A stretch of DNA of 64,000 nt, from positions 62,001 to 126,000 of the forward strand of contig NZ_JABVXC010000010.1 in the NCBI RefSeq assembly GCF_013349955.1, written 5' to 3'. Shown piece by piece: positions 8,827 to 19,265 of the stretch. The DNA comes from Onishia taeanensis (GTDB lineage Bacteria; Pseudomonadota; Gammaproteobacteria; Pseudomonadales; Halomonadaceae). Each line of letters opens with the position of its first letter. The stretch's first letter is position 1. The notes under the pieces are model-generated. The model searched no databases. It saw only the letters and a list, made by a program, of their open reading frames with translations, and had not been told where the DNA came from. A program made the position numbers and the translations under genes.

Positions 8827-10009
8827 GACGAACTCCTTGTCGCAGGGCGCCGGCCAAAGCAGTCAGCAGGCCATCGACGATCACGGCCATGGCGATGATC
8901 GGCAAGGCACCCAGCAGCACCAAATCCATGGCGGCCTGTCCCAGGCCCTGGAAGACGAAGGTACCCAGCCCCCCGGCACCGATCAGCGCCGCGACTGCCG
9001 CCAGGCCAATCGCCTGGATGCTGGTAATGCGCACGCCCTCGATCATGACCGGCAGTGCCAGCGGCAAGCGCACCTGGAGGAATATCTGGCTTGGGCTCAT
9101 GCCCATGCCCCGGGCCGATTCGATAATCCCGGTGTCGACATCACCCAGTGCCACAAAGGTATTGCGCGTCATGGGTAGCAGGCTGTACCCCACCAGGGCG
9201 ATCAGTGCAGGGGCCGCGCCGATGCCCTGTACGCCAAGCGCGGACAGCCATTCATAGCGATCGGCGAGCCAGGCCAGCGGCGCCAGCAGCAGACCGAACA
9301 GTGCAAGACTCGGAATGGTTTGAATCAGGCTCAGAACCCCGTTGATGCCTCGCTCGAGGAGCGGCCAGCGGCGCATGGCCAGCGCCAGGGCAAACCCCAT
9401 GACCAGGCTAAGCCCTACCGCCGAGGTCACCAACAGACTGTGGTACACAAGCGCTTCGCTAAACTTGTCGCTTCGCCCCAGATATTCCTGCATCAGGGCC
9501 AGCTTATCCAGCGCCCCGCTGGCAAGCGACAGGCTCCAGGCCCCGAGCATCAGGGCACCAAGCCCCCACCAACTGCCCCGCGGCAGCCGCAGGCTCGCCT
9601 TGAACTCGATCAGCGCCAGCATAAACACGAACAGCAGCACCCAGAACCCCGCCGCCAACCCCACTCGGGCGTAGGGCGCATCGGGGTCGATAAAAGCACG
9701 GCAGAAAGCGGCCAGCCCAAAGGGTAGAGCGAGCATGGCCAGCACGACCAGGCATAGGGCCCAGCGCATTCTGAGCGTCGTCGCCCGCCAGGCAAGGCCG
9801 CCGACTGCCAGCGGCAGTAAGGCCAGCAGCACACCGGCAGGCCCCATGATCGCCCATAGATTCATGCCCTGCCCCGGCACGATGCGATTGGGCTGAACGC
9901 TGGCGATATCCAGCCACCCAAGCGCCGCAAGTGCTACCGGCATCAGGGCCAGCAGCACCCGGTTAGGGGACGCCGAATGCGGCTGTGACACGGCAGAAGA
10001 AGCCGACAC
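8819..10009 (-). CDS. yehY: Osmoprotectant ABC transporter permease, YehY-like
   Basis: This is the larger permease (396 aa). It has an N-terminal half of extra hydrophobic helices followed by the binding-protein-dependent transport domain with the loop ESARGMGMSPSQIFLQVRLP. E. coli YehY is also a long permease of about 385 aa, which supports orthology. Reading starts with GTG at 10009, 26 bp after the osmF-like stop codon, with only a weak ribosome site, so translation may depend on the upstream gene. It probably pairs with the YehW-like subunit as a heterodimeric channel. Confidence 0.85.
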   Translation of the reverse strand: MSASSAVSQPHSASPNRVLLALMPVALAALGWLDIASVQPNRIVPGQGMNLWAIMGPAGVLLALLPLAVGGLAWRATTLRMRWALCLVVLAMLALPFGLAAFCRAFIDPDAPYARVGLAAGFWVLLFVFMLALIEFKASLRLPRGSWWGLGALMLGAWSLSLASGALDKLALMQEYLGRSDKFSEALVYHSLLVTSAVGLSLVMGFALALAMRRWPLLERGINGVLSLIQTIPSLALFGLLLAPLAWLADRYEWLSALGVQGIGAAPALIALVGYSLLPMTRNTFVALGDVDTGIIESARGMGMSPSQIFLQVRLPLALPVMIEGVRITSIQAIGLAAVAALIGAGGLGTFVFQGLGQAAMDLVLLGALPIIAMAVIVDGLLTALAGALRQGVRHD

Positions 10010-10035
10010 GCTTGCGAGAGCCCGCCCAGAAATGC

Positions 10036-10944
10036 TTATTGCTCAAGCTGGTCGAGGAAGTTCGCCGCGACCTTGGCCGGGTCGGCGCCGTTGACGGCGA
10101 CTTCACCGTTCAGGCGCTGTAGCGTCTCGAGATCCAGCGCCTCGAACACCGGCGAGAGCAGTTCGGGAATCTGCGGATAGTCATCGAGCACCTCTTGGCG
10201 CACCACAGGGGCCGGCTGATAGACCGGCTGTACACCCAGGGTGTCCTTGAGCACGCGAAGGTCCAGCGCATTCAGGCCACCATCGGTGCCATAGGCCATG
10301 GCGGCATTGACACCATTGGTTTGCAGTGCGGCGGCGCGCAGGGTGGCGGCGGTGTTACCGCCGGAGAGCACCACCAACTGGTCGGAGTCGAGGTCGAAGT
10401 CATAGGCTTCCTCGAATGCCGGCAAGGCCGCCTCGGATTCGACGAATTCAGCGCTGGCGGCGAACTTGAACTCCCCTCCTTGAGCAAGATACGTCGATAG
10501 ATCCTCGAGGGACTCGAGGTCATGCTCCCGGGCCAGATCACCGCGCACGCTCATTGCCCAGGTATTATTGGCCTCGGCGGGGGTCAGCCACACCAAGCCA
10601 TTGGCCTGGCGATCCAGCTCACTGACCTTGGCATGCGCCTCGGCGGCCTTCTTCCATACCGGGCTGTCTGCCATGTCGAAGAAAAAGGCACCGTTACCGG
10701 TGTACTCGGGGTAGATATCGATTTCGCCGGCGATGATCGCCTGACGTACGATGCTGGTTCCGCCAAGCTGCAAACGGTTTTCCGTCTCGATGCCGCCGGC
10801 TTCCAGCGACTGCATGATCAATTCTCCGAGCACCGAGCCCTCGGTATCGATCTTCGAGGAAACCACCACTGGGGCGGCCGCCTGTGCCTGCCCGACCATG
10901 GCACTGGTTGCCAATGCCGCTATCCATGTCAATGTCCGCTTCAT
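10036..10944 (-). CDS. osmF: Osmoprotectant ABC transporter periplasmic binding protein, OsmF/YehZ-like
   Basis: This 302-aa protein has a typical Sec signal peptide (MKRTLTWIAALATSAMVGQA, cleaved near AQA-AAP). The mature part has the OpuAC-type motifs GSVLGELIMQSLEAGG and GEIDIYPEYTGNGAFFF. It probably binds a betaine-like quaternary amine and hands it to the YehY/YehW channel. The start at 10944 is chosen because the signal peptide begins there; an upstream in-frame ATG would add eight polar residues. It is the first gene of the operon, with a candidate promoter at 10979-11006. Confidence 0.88.
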   Translation of the reverse strand: MKRTLTWIAALATSAMVGQAQAAAPVVVSSKIDTEGSVLGELIMQSLEAGGIETENRLQLGGTSIVRQAIIAGEIDIYPEYTGNGAFFFDMADSPVWKKAAEAHAKVSELDRQANGLVWLTPAEANNTWAMSVRGDLAREHDLESLEDLSTYLAQGGEFKFAASAEFVESEAALPAFEEAYDFDLDSDQLVVLSGGNTAATLRAAALQTNGVNAAMAYGTDGGLNALDLRVLKDTLGVQPVYQPAPVVRQEVLDDYPQIPELLSPVFEALDLETLQRLNGEVAVNGADPAKVAANFLDQLEQ

Positions 10945-10978
10945 CGCCCCTACCCCAGTGGTATGCAAGTATTCAGGC

Positions 10979-11007
10979 AGTATAAGGAACTGACGTTACA
11001 ATGTCAG
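10979..11007 (-). promoter_or_regulatory. Candidate osmF-operon promoter with overlapping palindrome
   Basis: On the minus strand TGACAT (11006-11001) is separated by 16 bp from TATACT (10984-10979), a fair sigma-70/sigma-S-type pair. An 18-bp imperfect palindrome (10990-11007, arms CTGAC/GTCAG) covers the -35 box and much of the spacer, as expected of a repressor site. Confidence 0.5.
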
Positions 11008-11063
11008 GATGGATAGGCCGGCATGACATCAACGCTAAACGCCTGTCCTGGCTTGAGGAATCG

Positions 11064-12086
11064 ATGGACGACGACAGTGTAGTAAACCCCGACGGCATGC
11101 TGAACACTTGGCGCCACCCGCTGGTGCGGGACCTGGGCTGGCTGTGTTTGATCGCGGACTTGCTGCGCATGCCCTGCCCTGGGCGGCCGGGGCTTGATGA
11201 ATTGGGGCTGTCAAACGGTGGCTGGCGAGATTACCTGGATCGGCTGGAAGCTGCTCCTCAGGCACTAGAAGACTGGGTAGGCGGCGCCATGAACGCACGC
11301 CTGGGGCACTATCACGAACGGCTCTGGCAGTTCCTGCTCGAGAGCTCACCCAATACCCGGCTGTTGGCCCACAACCTGGCGGTGATGCGAGAACGGCGCA
11401 CCCTGGGTGAGTTGGATATGGTCTACCGGCAAGCGGGGCGCCAGCAGCCGATCCATCTGGAAGTCGCGATCAAGTTCTATCTGGGCCTCACCGAGGGCCC
11501 CGGCGAAGCCACTGACCAGGCGCGTTGGGTGGGGCCCGGATGCGCGGACAGTCTGGCTGGCAAGCGAAGCCACCTCTTCCACCACCAACTGCCGCTGATC
11601 GACACCCCGGAAGCGCGTCTCGCCGTCAATGCGTTCACCAGCGATATGCCGAGCGGGCTCAATGCCACAGAGCATGAAGAGATACGACTGGGGCAGCGCA
11701 TGGCGATGCCTGGCGTGCTCTTCTATCCCTGGCGGCGCGACGCGGATCAACCCTCACTCCCGCCGCCCGTCGAAGCCACCCATGAGCACCTGCGCGGCCA
11801 TTGGCTCGCCTGGCATGACTGGCCAGCCTTTCGCGCCGGCCTAACGGCGGACACACGAGGAGCCTGGCTGCACAAGCCTCACTGGCTGGCGCCGCCGCTA
11901 CCCGAGCAACTCCGGCCACTCAAGGAAGTCGACGCCTATCTGGCGAAGCGCTTCGCCACCGGAGCCGCCCCGCTGCCCCTGGTCCTCCAGGATGAGGATG
12001 ACAGGTGGCATCGGCTGTTTGTGGTCGGCGACGACTGGCCGCGCAGACTGCCACTGCCGCCTGCCCCGGTGGCCTTCACTCGCTGA
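11064..12086 (+). CDS. DUF1853 family protein
   Basis: This 340-aa protein contains conserved DUF1853 segments such as WRHPLVRDLGWL, LLAHNLAVMRERRTLGELD and HLEVAIKFYLGL. The spaced D, E and K residues in the last two resemble a PD-(D/E)XK nuclease core, but no function is established for the family. The ATG at 11064 is chosen because GAGGAA lies seven bases upstream; an earlier ATG at 11001 falls inside the osmF promoter palindrome. No signal peptide or membrane helix is visible. It stands alone and ends in a strong hairpin. Confidence 0.8.
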   Translation: MDDDSVVNPDGMLNTWRHPLVRDLGWLCLIADLLRMPCPGRPGLDELGLSNGGWRDYLDRLEAAPQALEDWVGGAMNARLGHYHERLWQFLLESSPNTRLLAHNLAVMRERRTLGELDMVYRQAGRQQPIHLEVAIKFYLGLTEGPGEATDQARWVGPGCADSLAGKRSHLFHHQLPLIDTPEARLAVNAFTSDMPSGLNATEHEEIRLGQRMAMPGVLFYPWRRDADQPSLPPPVEATHEHLRGHWLAWHDWPAFRAGLTADTRGAWLHKPHWLAPPLPEQLRPLKEVDAYLAKRFATGAAPLPLVLQDEDDRWHRLFVVGDDWPRRLPLPPAPVAFTR

Positions 12087-12100
12087 AACGAGTGAAGGCC
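12071..12100. terminator. 12-bp perfect hairpin at the end of the DUF1853 gene
   Basis: GGCCTTCACTCG (12071-12082) pairs perfectly with 12089-12100 around a six-base loop that holds the stop codon. There is no T-run, so it may be a bidirectional barrier between convergent genes rather than a canonical terminator. Confidence 0.5.
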
Positions 12101-12109
12101 GGGCATCGC

Positions 12110-12153
12110 CTTAGTCACGACTTAGTCACGACTTAACCACGACTTAGTCGCGA
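12110..12153. repeat. 11-nt tandem repeat (4 units) at the cysS 3' end
   Basis: Unit CTTAGTCACGA occurs at 12110-12120 and 12121-12131, with variant copies at 12132-12142 and 12143-12153. The last unit covers the cysS stop codon and final codons, so the array looks like a tandem duplication of the end of the gene. Confidence 0.75.
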
Positions 12154-13529
12154 TCGACGACCCAGGTCGTACCCTCGCGGGAATCCTTGAGAGTGATACC
12201 CAGCGCCGTGAGCTCCTCGCGGATGCGATCGGCCTCGGCGAAGTCTTTGGCCTTCTTCGCCGCTGCACGCGCCGCAATGCGCGCCTCGATCTCGTCCTCG
12301 CCAATGGCAAGCGCCGTGGCGCCCGCCTGCAGGAAGGCCGCTGGGTCCTGATCGAAGAGCCCCAGCACCTCACCCAGGCGCTTGAGTTCGAAGGCCAGCG
12401 CCGGGGCAGTCTCGGGAGCCTCTTTCTTGGCCACGTTCAGCTCACGGGCCAGATCGAAGAGCGCCGCCAGGGCCTCGGGGGTATTGAAGTCGTCGTCCAT
12501 GGCCGCTGTAAAGCGCGCATCAAAGCGGGCCTCTACCTGACCTTCGGCCGCCTCGACGCCGTTCAGGGCGTTGTAGAAGCGCTCCAGCGAGCGGCGAGCG
12601 TCATCCAGAGCGTCCGGCGCATAGTTGATAGGGCTGCGGTAGTGGCTGGCCACCAGCAGGTAGCGCACTACTTCCGCATCATGCACCTCGAGCACCTCGC
12701 GGATAGTGAAGAAGTTGCCCAACGACTTGGACATCTTCTCGCTGTCGACCCGCACCGCGCCGGCATGCATCCAGGTATTCACGTAGTGCTGACCCGTCGC
12801 CGCCTCGCTCTGGGCGATCTCATTCTCATGGTGCGGGAAGGTCAGGTCCGGCCCACCGCCGTGAATATCGAAGGTATCGCCCAGGCAGCAAGTCGACATG
12901 GCCGAGCACTCGATGTGCCAACCGGGCCGCCCTTCACCCCAGGGCGAGGGCCAACTGGCCTCGCCCGGCTTGGCGGCCTTCCACAGCACGAAGTCCAGCG
13001 GGTCTTCCTTATGCTCACCCACATCGATACGTGCACCGGAGCGCATCTCATCCGGGTCGCGGTTGTTGAGCTTGCCATAGTCGGCAAACTTGCGAACCCG
13101 GTAGTAGACATCGCCATTGTCGGCGGCGTAGGCAAAGCCCTTGGCGATCAGCGTCTCGATCATCGCAACGATGTCATCGATATGGCGGGTAGCGCGCGGT
13201 TCGTGATCCGGACGCAGCACCTTGAGACGGTCCTCGTCCTCGTGCATGGCGCTGATCATGCGCTCGGTGAGCGCGCCGATCGCTTCGCCGTTCTCCTCGG
13301 CACGCTTGAGGATCTTGTCGTCGATATCCGTGATATTGCGCACGTAATTGACGGCGTAGCCCCGCGAACGCAGGTAGCGCGTAATGACATCGAAGGCCAC
13401 CATCACCCGGGCATGCCCGATATGGCAGTAGTCATAGACGGTAATGCCGCAGACGTACATGCCAAGCTTGCCGGGTTCGATCGGGGAAAGCGGCTCCTTG
13501 CGGCGCGTCAGGGTGTTGTAAATCTGCAT
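12144..13529 (-). CDS. cysS: Cysteine--tRNA ligase
   Basis: This class I synthetase (461 aa) charges tRNA-Cys. It shows the HIGH motif in CHIGHA (35-40), the KMSKS motif (265-269) and the zinc site formed by C28, C208 in HIECSA, H233 and E237. The start at 13529 ([13 protein letters not shown]) matches the usual beginning of the family; an upstream in-frame start would overlap glnS further. The glnS stop codon lies immediately upstream (13531), so the two synthetases are probably co-transcribed. The 3' end is embedded in an 11-nt tandem repeat. Confidence 0.97.
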   Translation of the reverse strand: MQIYNTLTRRKEPLSPIEPGKLGMYVCGITVYDYCHIGHARVMVAFDVITRYLRSRGYAVNYVRNITDIDDKILKRAEENGEAIGALTERMISAMHEDEDRLKVLRPDHEPRATRHIDDIVAMIETLIAKGFAYAADNGDVYYRVRKFADYGKLNNRDPDEMRSGARIDVGEHKEDPLDFVLWKAAKPGEASWPSPWGEGRPGWHIECSAMSTCCLGDTFDIHGGGPDLTFPHHENEIAQSEAATGQHYVNTWMHAGAVRVDSEKMSKSLGNFFTIREVLEVHDAEVVRYLLVASHYRSPINYAPDALDDARRSLERFYNALNGVEAAEGQVEARFDARFTAAMDDDFNTPEALAALFDLARELNVAKKEAPETAPALAFELKRLGEVLGLFDQDPAAFLQAGATALAIGEDEIEARIAARAAAKKAKDFAEADRIREELTALGITLKDSREGTTWVVDRD

Positions 13530-13530
13530 A

Positions 13531-15210
<1,680 letters not shown>

Positions 15211-15387
15211 GGGGCGTCTAGGAACCTCTTGATGGAGTACGCTGGCGACAGGCCGGCCCTCTCACCCATCCAAACTGACATGGACGGATGGCGGATGCCG
15301 ACTTCGCGCGTCGATGCAAAACAGCTATTATAGCGCGACGCAGATGCGCAACGCCAAGGCGCCCACCAAGACTTCCGGGAAACTGAC

Positions 15388-15900
15388 ATGATTGTTCTCC
15401 AGACCAATTACGGCGATATCACCATTGAGCTCGATTTCGACAAGGCGCCCAAGACCGCCGAGAACTTCCAGCAGTACGTGACCGACGGGCACTATGACGA
15501 CACCCTCTTCCACCGCGTCATCGACGGATTCATGGTTCAGGGCGGTGGTTTCGATACCGATTTCAATCAGAAACCCACTCGCGCACCGATCGAGAACGAA
15601 GCAGACAACGGCCTGAAGAACCGCAAGGGCACCCTGGCCATGGCGCGCACCCAGGATCCGCATTCCGCCACCGCCCAGTTCTTCATCAACATCGCCGACA
15701 ACGATTTCCTCGACCATAGCGGCAAGAACCTGCAGGGCTGGGGCTACTGCGTGTTCGGCAAGGTGGTCGACGGTATGGACGTGGTCGACAAGATTCGTGC
15801 GGTACCCACCACTCGCCGCGGCATGCACGCCGACGTACCCGCCGACGACGTGGTGATTCAGCGCGCCTATATCAAGGATGACGCTCAAGGCGACGCCTGA
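15388..15900 (+). CDS. ppiB: Peptidyl-prolyl cis-trans isomerase B (cyclophilin)
   Basis: This 170-aa single-domain cyclophilin isomerises X-Pro bonds. It contains the core [15 protein letters not shown] with the catalytic Arg, [17 protein letters not shown], and [15 protein letters not shown]. There is no signal peptide, so it is the cytoplasmic form. It is divergent from glnS, and the ppiB-before-lpxH order is common in gammaproteobacteria. A hairpin with a T-rich tail follows at 15919. Confidence 0.96.
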   Translation: MIVLQTNYGDITIELDFDKAPKTAENFQQYVTDGHYDDTLFHRVIDGFMVQGGGFDTDFNQKPTRAPIENEADNGLKNRKGTLAMARTQDPHSATAQFFINIADNDFLDHSGKNLQGWGYCVFGKVVDGMDVVDKIRAVPTTRRGMHADVPADDVVIQRAYIKDDAQGDA

Positions 15901-15918
15901 GAGTCGTCCCCAGGAAGG

Positions 15919-15953
15919 ACACGCCCGCGTTCGTGCGGGCGTCTCTCGTTTTA
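15919..15953 (+). terminator. Rho-independent terminator after ppiB
   Basis: An 8-bp perfect stem, ACGCCCGC (15921-15928) with GCGGGCGT (15935-15942), is followed by TCTCTCGTTTTATT. It lies 20 bp after the ppiB stop. Confidence 0.6.
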
Positions 15954-16033
15954 TTGGCCGATTGGATTGGCCCGTCGTATCGATCCAGCCAGGCGGATCG
16001 AAAACGAACCGCATTTACATAAACAGGCTCGCC

Positions 16034-16810
16034 ATGACGACTCTGCTGATTTCCGACCTGCACCTGCACCCAGGCGCCCCCGCGATCACCGATGGATTTT
16101 TTGCCTATCTGGAGCAGACAGCCAGCAAGGCGGACGCGCTGTACATCCTCGGCGATTTCTTCGAAGCCTGGGTCGGCGATGACATTCTCGACTTGCCGGA
16201 GTCTGAACCCAGCGGCAACGCCAGCCTCGTAAAGCGCGTCGCGACGGCGCTTTACGCCCTGAGCAGCGCCGGCACGGCGATCTATCTGATGCACGGCAAT
16301 CGCGACTTCCTGATCGGCAAGCGCTTCGCCGATACCTGCGGCGCCACCCTGCTCGACGATCCTACCAAGCTCGACAACGACGGCGAGCCGGTCCTGCTGA
16401 TGCACGGCGACAGCCTCTGCACCCGGGACGAGGCCTATATGGCGTTTCGTGCCCAGGCCCGCGACCCGCAGTGGCAGGCGCAGATCCTGGCCATGTCGAT
16501 TCCCGAACGACTGGCGCTGGCCAAGCAGATCCGTGAACAATCGGGCGACGCCAACTCCAACAAGGCCGAAGACATCATGGATGTCACGCCGGAGGAAGTG
16601 GTCGAGGCCATGCAGGCGCATAACACTGCCCTTTTGATCCACGGCCATACGCACCGTCCGGACGTTCATGACCTCACGCTCGATGGCCAGCCAGCCAAGC
16701 GCATCGTGCTGGGCGACTGGCAGCCCGATCAAGGCTGGGATATCCGCTTCGAGACAGGTGAAGACCCCGAGCTGCGCGACTTCCCGCTTGACGCACCGCC
16801 CAGCGTCTGA
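16034..16810 (+). CDS. lpxH: UDP-2,3-diacylglucosamine diphosphatase
   Basis: This 258-aa metallophosphoesterase makes lipid X in lipid A synthesis. All motif blocks of the calcineurin-like fold are visible: SDLHLHP (7-13), GDFFEAWVGDD (40-50), HGNRDFLIG, HGDSLCTRDEAY and HGHTHRP. The DTxH-type metal ligands are intact. The ATG at 16034 begins the fold directly; the open frame upstream overlaps ppiB and its terminator and is not coding. It is a peripheral membrane enzyme. Confidence 0.96.
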   Translation: MTTLLISDLHLHPGAPAITDGFFAYLEQTASKADALYILGDFFEAWVGDDILDLPESEPSGNASLVKRVATALYALSSAGTAIYLMHGNRDFLIGKRFADTCGATLLDDPTKLDNDGEPVLLMHGDSLCTRDEAYMAFRAQARDPQWQAQILAMSIPERLALAKQIREQSGDANSNKAEDIMDVTPEEVVEAMQAHNTALLIHGHTHRPDVHDLTLDGQPAKRIVLGDWQPDQGWDIRFETGEDPELRDFPLDAPPSV

Positions 16811-16924
16811 GGCCTGGCAGTAACGCGCGCCTAGGCTCTAAAGAAATGCGCGCCGCCGGCCCAGCGCTGGCACCGAAGGCCCCCTTTGGCCATAATGTTG
16901 CTCCTTTTTTGTCAGAGACTTGCC

Positions 16925-17851
16925 ATGTGGTTCAAGCACCTGCATCTCTATCGCCTGCATGAAGCCCCGCAGATCGCCCACGACGACCTGGACGACCAGC
17001 TCGCCGAACAGGCTTTCCGCCCACTAGGGGGTAGCGAAGCCACACGTTTGGGCTGGCGCACACCGGGCGGACGCGCCAGCGAGCGCCACCTCCATGAGAT
17101 CCAGGGCCATCGCCTGCTGTCGGCACTTCGCCAGGAGCGCGTGTTGCCAGCAAGCGTGGTGCGCGAGGAAGTCGAGGAACGCTGTGCCGACCGCGAGGCC
17201 GCCGAGGGCCGCCCGCTGCCGCGCAAGGAAAAGCAGACGATCAAGGAACAGGTCTACGAGGAGCTGCTGCCACGCGCCTTCATCAAGAGCCAGAAGATAG
17301 ACCTGTGGTGGGACACCCGCCGCGACCTGATCGCCGTCAACGCCAGCAGTCGTGCCCGTGCCGAGGAAATTCTCGATCTTCTGCGCCAGACACTGGGCAG
17401 CCTCAAGGTCACACCGCTTGCCACCCAGGCCTTGCCAATTCGTGCCATGACGGCCTGGCTCAAGGAAGCGGATACTCGCCCGACCGGGCTGATACTCGGC
17501 GACCAGGTCGAGCTCAAGGCTCAGGGAGATGATGGCGTGCTGCGAGCCCGGGCCGTGGATCTGGACAGCGAAGAGATTCAAACCCTGCTCGAAGGCGGAC
17601 GCCAAGCCCACAAGCTAGCCATCGAGGTAGAGGGGCAGCTGTCACTGGTCTTGCACGATGACCTGGCGCTCAAGTCTCTGCGTTTTTCCGATGCGCTGCT
17701 CGATGAGGCCAGCCAGGCCAATGACGGTGACGACGCCATACTGCGAATGGAAGCCGACTTCGTGCTGATGGCGCAGACGCTGGCCGACGTCGTGGAACGC
17801 CTGGTCGGCTGGTTGGACGGCGAAGCCCATGCTGCCGCGCCCAGTCCATGA
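16925..17851 (+). CDS. rdgC: Recombination-associated protein RdgC
   Basis: This 308-aa protein begins MWFKHLHLYRL, the usual start of RdgC, and has the typical DLWWDTRRDLIAVNASSRARAEEIL segment. RdgC forms a ring dimer on double-stranded DNA and limits RecA filament formation. No enzymatic motif is expected. The start at 16925 was chosen over an upstream ATG (16886) because family members start at MWF. It stands between lpxH and the acyltransferase on the same strand, with spacers of about 114 and 50 bp. Confidence 0.94.
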   Translation: MWFKHLHLYRLHEAPQIAHDDLDDQLAEQAFRPLGGSEATRLGWRTPGGRASERHLHEIQGHRLLSALRQERVLPASVVREEVEERCADREAAEGRPLPRKEKQTIKEQVYEELLPRAFIKSQKIDLWWDTRRDLIAVNASSRARAEEILDLLRQTLGSLKVTPLATQALPIRAMTAWLKEADTRPTGLILGDQVELKAQGDDGVLRARAVDLDSEEIQTLLEGGRQAHKLAIEVEGQLSLVLHDDLALKSLRFSDALLDEASQANDGDDAILRMEADFVLMAQTLADVVERLVGWLDGEAHAAAPSP

Positions 17852-17900
17852 TCGGCCCTAATGACCTCTTTTTAGTCTTCAACCTCGTGATTTCTTCATC

Positions 17901-19061
17901 GTGACCACAGATTCCGCCACAACAAAAGATCCCTTCGCCGATATTCGTCCCTACAAGGACGACGAGGTGGCCGAGGTCATCGTACGGCTGGCCAATAATG
18001 CCGAGCTGCTCGATGCCCTAACCCAGTTCAAACTGCCAAGGCTCGCCCGGCTAGCGCCACGCTTGGCACGCACCATCGCCAGCTTCGCCATCCGCCGCGA
18101 AATGCGGGGGGTAAATAGCGTTTATGATTTTCAGATGCGCATCGCCAGCTACATGCAGCGCATGATCCGCACCACGACCGATACATTCGAAGTGGAAGGC
18201 CTTGATCGCCTGGAGCATGACCAGGCCTATCTGTTCATCGGCAATCATCGCGATATCGCCCTCGACCCGGCCTTCGTCAACTACGCGCTCTATCAGGCTG
18301 GCCGCAGCACGGTGCGTATCGCTATCGGCGACAATCTGCTGCAGAAGCCCTATGTGTCAGACCTGATGCGCCTCAATAAAAGCTTCATCGTGCCGCGCTC
18401 GGCCAAGGGCAAGCGCGCCATGCTGGCGGCTTATCAGCAACTCTCAAGCTATATTCGCCATTCGATTGGCGAGGATAATCATTCAATCTGGATGGCACAG
18501 CGAGAAGGCCGCGCCAAGGACGGTATCGACCGTGCCGACCCGGCGATCATCAAGATGCTGACCATGTCTGGACGCCAGGCCGACAAACAGGCAAAGCTTG
18601 GCGATATCATCCGCGAGCTGCGCATGGTGCCCGTGTCGATCAGCTACGAGTATGACCCCTGCGACCTGCAAAAGGCCCGTGAGCTCTATGCCATGCATAC
18701 CGAGGGCGCTTACCAGAAGATCGAGTTCGAGGACATTCGCTCCATCGTCGCCGGCATCACCGGCGCCAAGGGACGCATCAAGCTGACCTTCGGCACGCCA
18801 CTGTCAGCGGATTTTGAAAGTCCTGAGGCAGTTGCCCAAGAGATCGATCAGCAAGTCATGAAAGGCTATCATCTCTTCCCGAGTCACCAACTGGCCCTCG
18901 AAGCCAGCGGACTGGCGCCAGATCTCGTCGACCTGACCGAGGTCACCGACATTGATCGCCAGCGTTTTCATGCCCGACTGGCAGAGGTTCCCACTCACCT
19001 ACGTGACTGGTGGCTTGCCCAATACGCCAACCCGGTACTCAACCGCGCCGGTCGACTCTAG
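17901..19061 (+). CDS. Glycerolipid 1-acyltransferase family protein
   Basis: This 386-aa protein has a PlsC-like acyltransferase core. NHRDIALDPAFV corresponds to the catalytic NHX4D block, and FIVPRSAKGKRAML matches the block that usually contributes substrate-binding Arg residues. Its length and N-terminal helical region differ from standard PlsC (about 245 aa), so a second or specialised acyltransferase is more likely than the main PlsC. Reading starts with GTG at 17901. The exact acyl acceptor cannot be told from the sequence. Confidence 0.78.
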   Translation: MTTDSATTKDPFADIRPYKDDEVAEVIVRLANNAELLDALTQFKLPRLARLAPRLARTIASFAIRREMRGVNSVYDFQMRIASYMQRMIRTTTDTFEVEGLDRLEHDQAYLFIGNHRDIALDPAFVNYALYQAGRSTVRIAIGDNLLQKPYVSDLMRLNKSFIVPRSAKGKRAMLAAYQQLSSYIRHSIGEDNHSIWMAQREGRAKDGIDRADPAIIKMLTMSGRQADKQAKLGDIIRELRMVPVSISYEYDPCDLQKARELYAMHTEGAYQKIEFEDIRSIVAGITGAKGRIKLTFGTPLSADFESPEAVAQEIDQQVMKGYHLFPSHQLALEASGLAPDLVDLTEVTDIDRQRFHARLAEVPTHLRDWWLAQYANPVLNRAGRL

Positions 19062-19160
19062 CTACGACAAGCCCGCACGATAGGGCCCGCCTACGCCCTA
19101 TCGCCTGGGCGGTGCCCACTGCCCAGGCACCGCCCAATGCCGGGCACGACCGCGTTCTCA

Positions 19161-19220
19161 GCTACACTCTTTGCCACACCCTAAGCCACACTCTAGGCCA
19201 CACTTTCGACCACACTCTCA
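19161..19220. repeat. 12-nt tandem repeat (5 units) upstream of the CDF gene
   Basis: Five units of the form GCCACACTCTNN lie end to end (19161, 19173, 19185, 19197, 19209), with a degenerate sixth starting at 19221. They sit in the 204-bp spacer before the metal transporter gene. The period is a multiple of three, but no convincing gene covers them. Confidence 0.8.
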
Positions 19221-19265
19221 GCCACCGGCTCCATCGCGATGGGCCACCCGTTTGAGGTAATCCCC

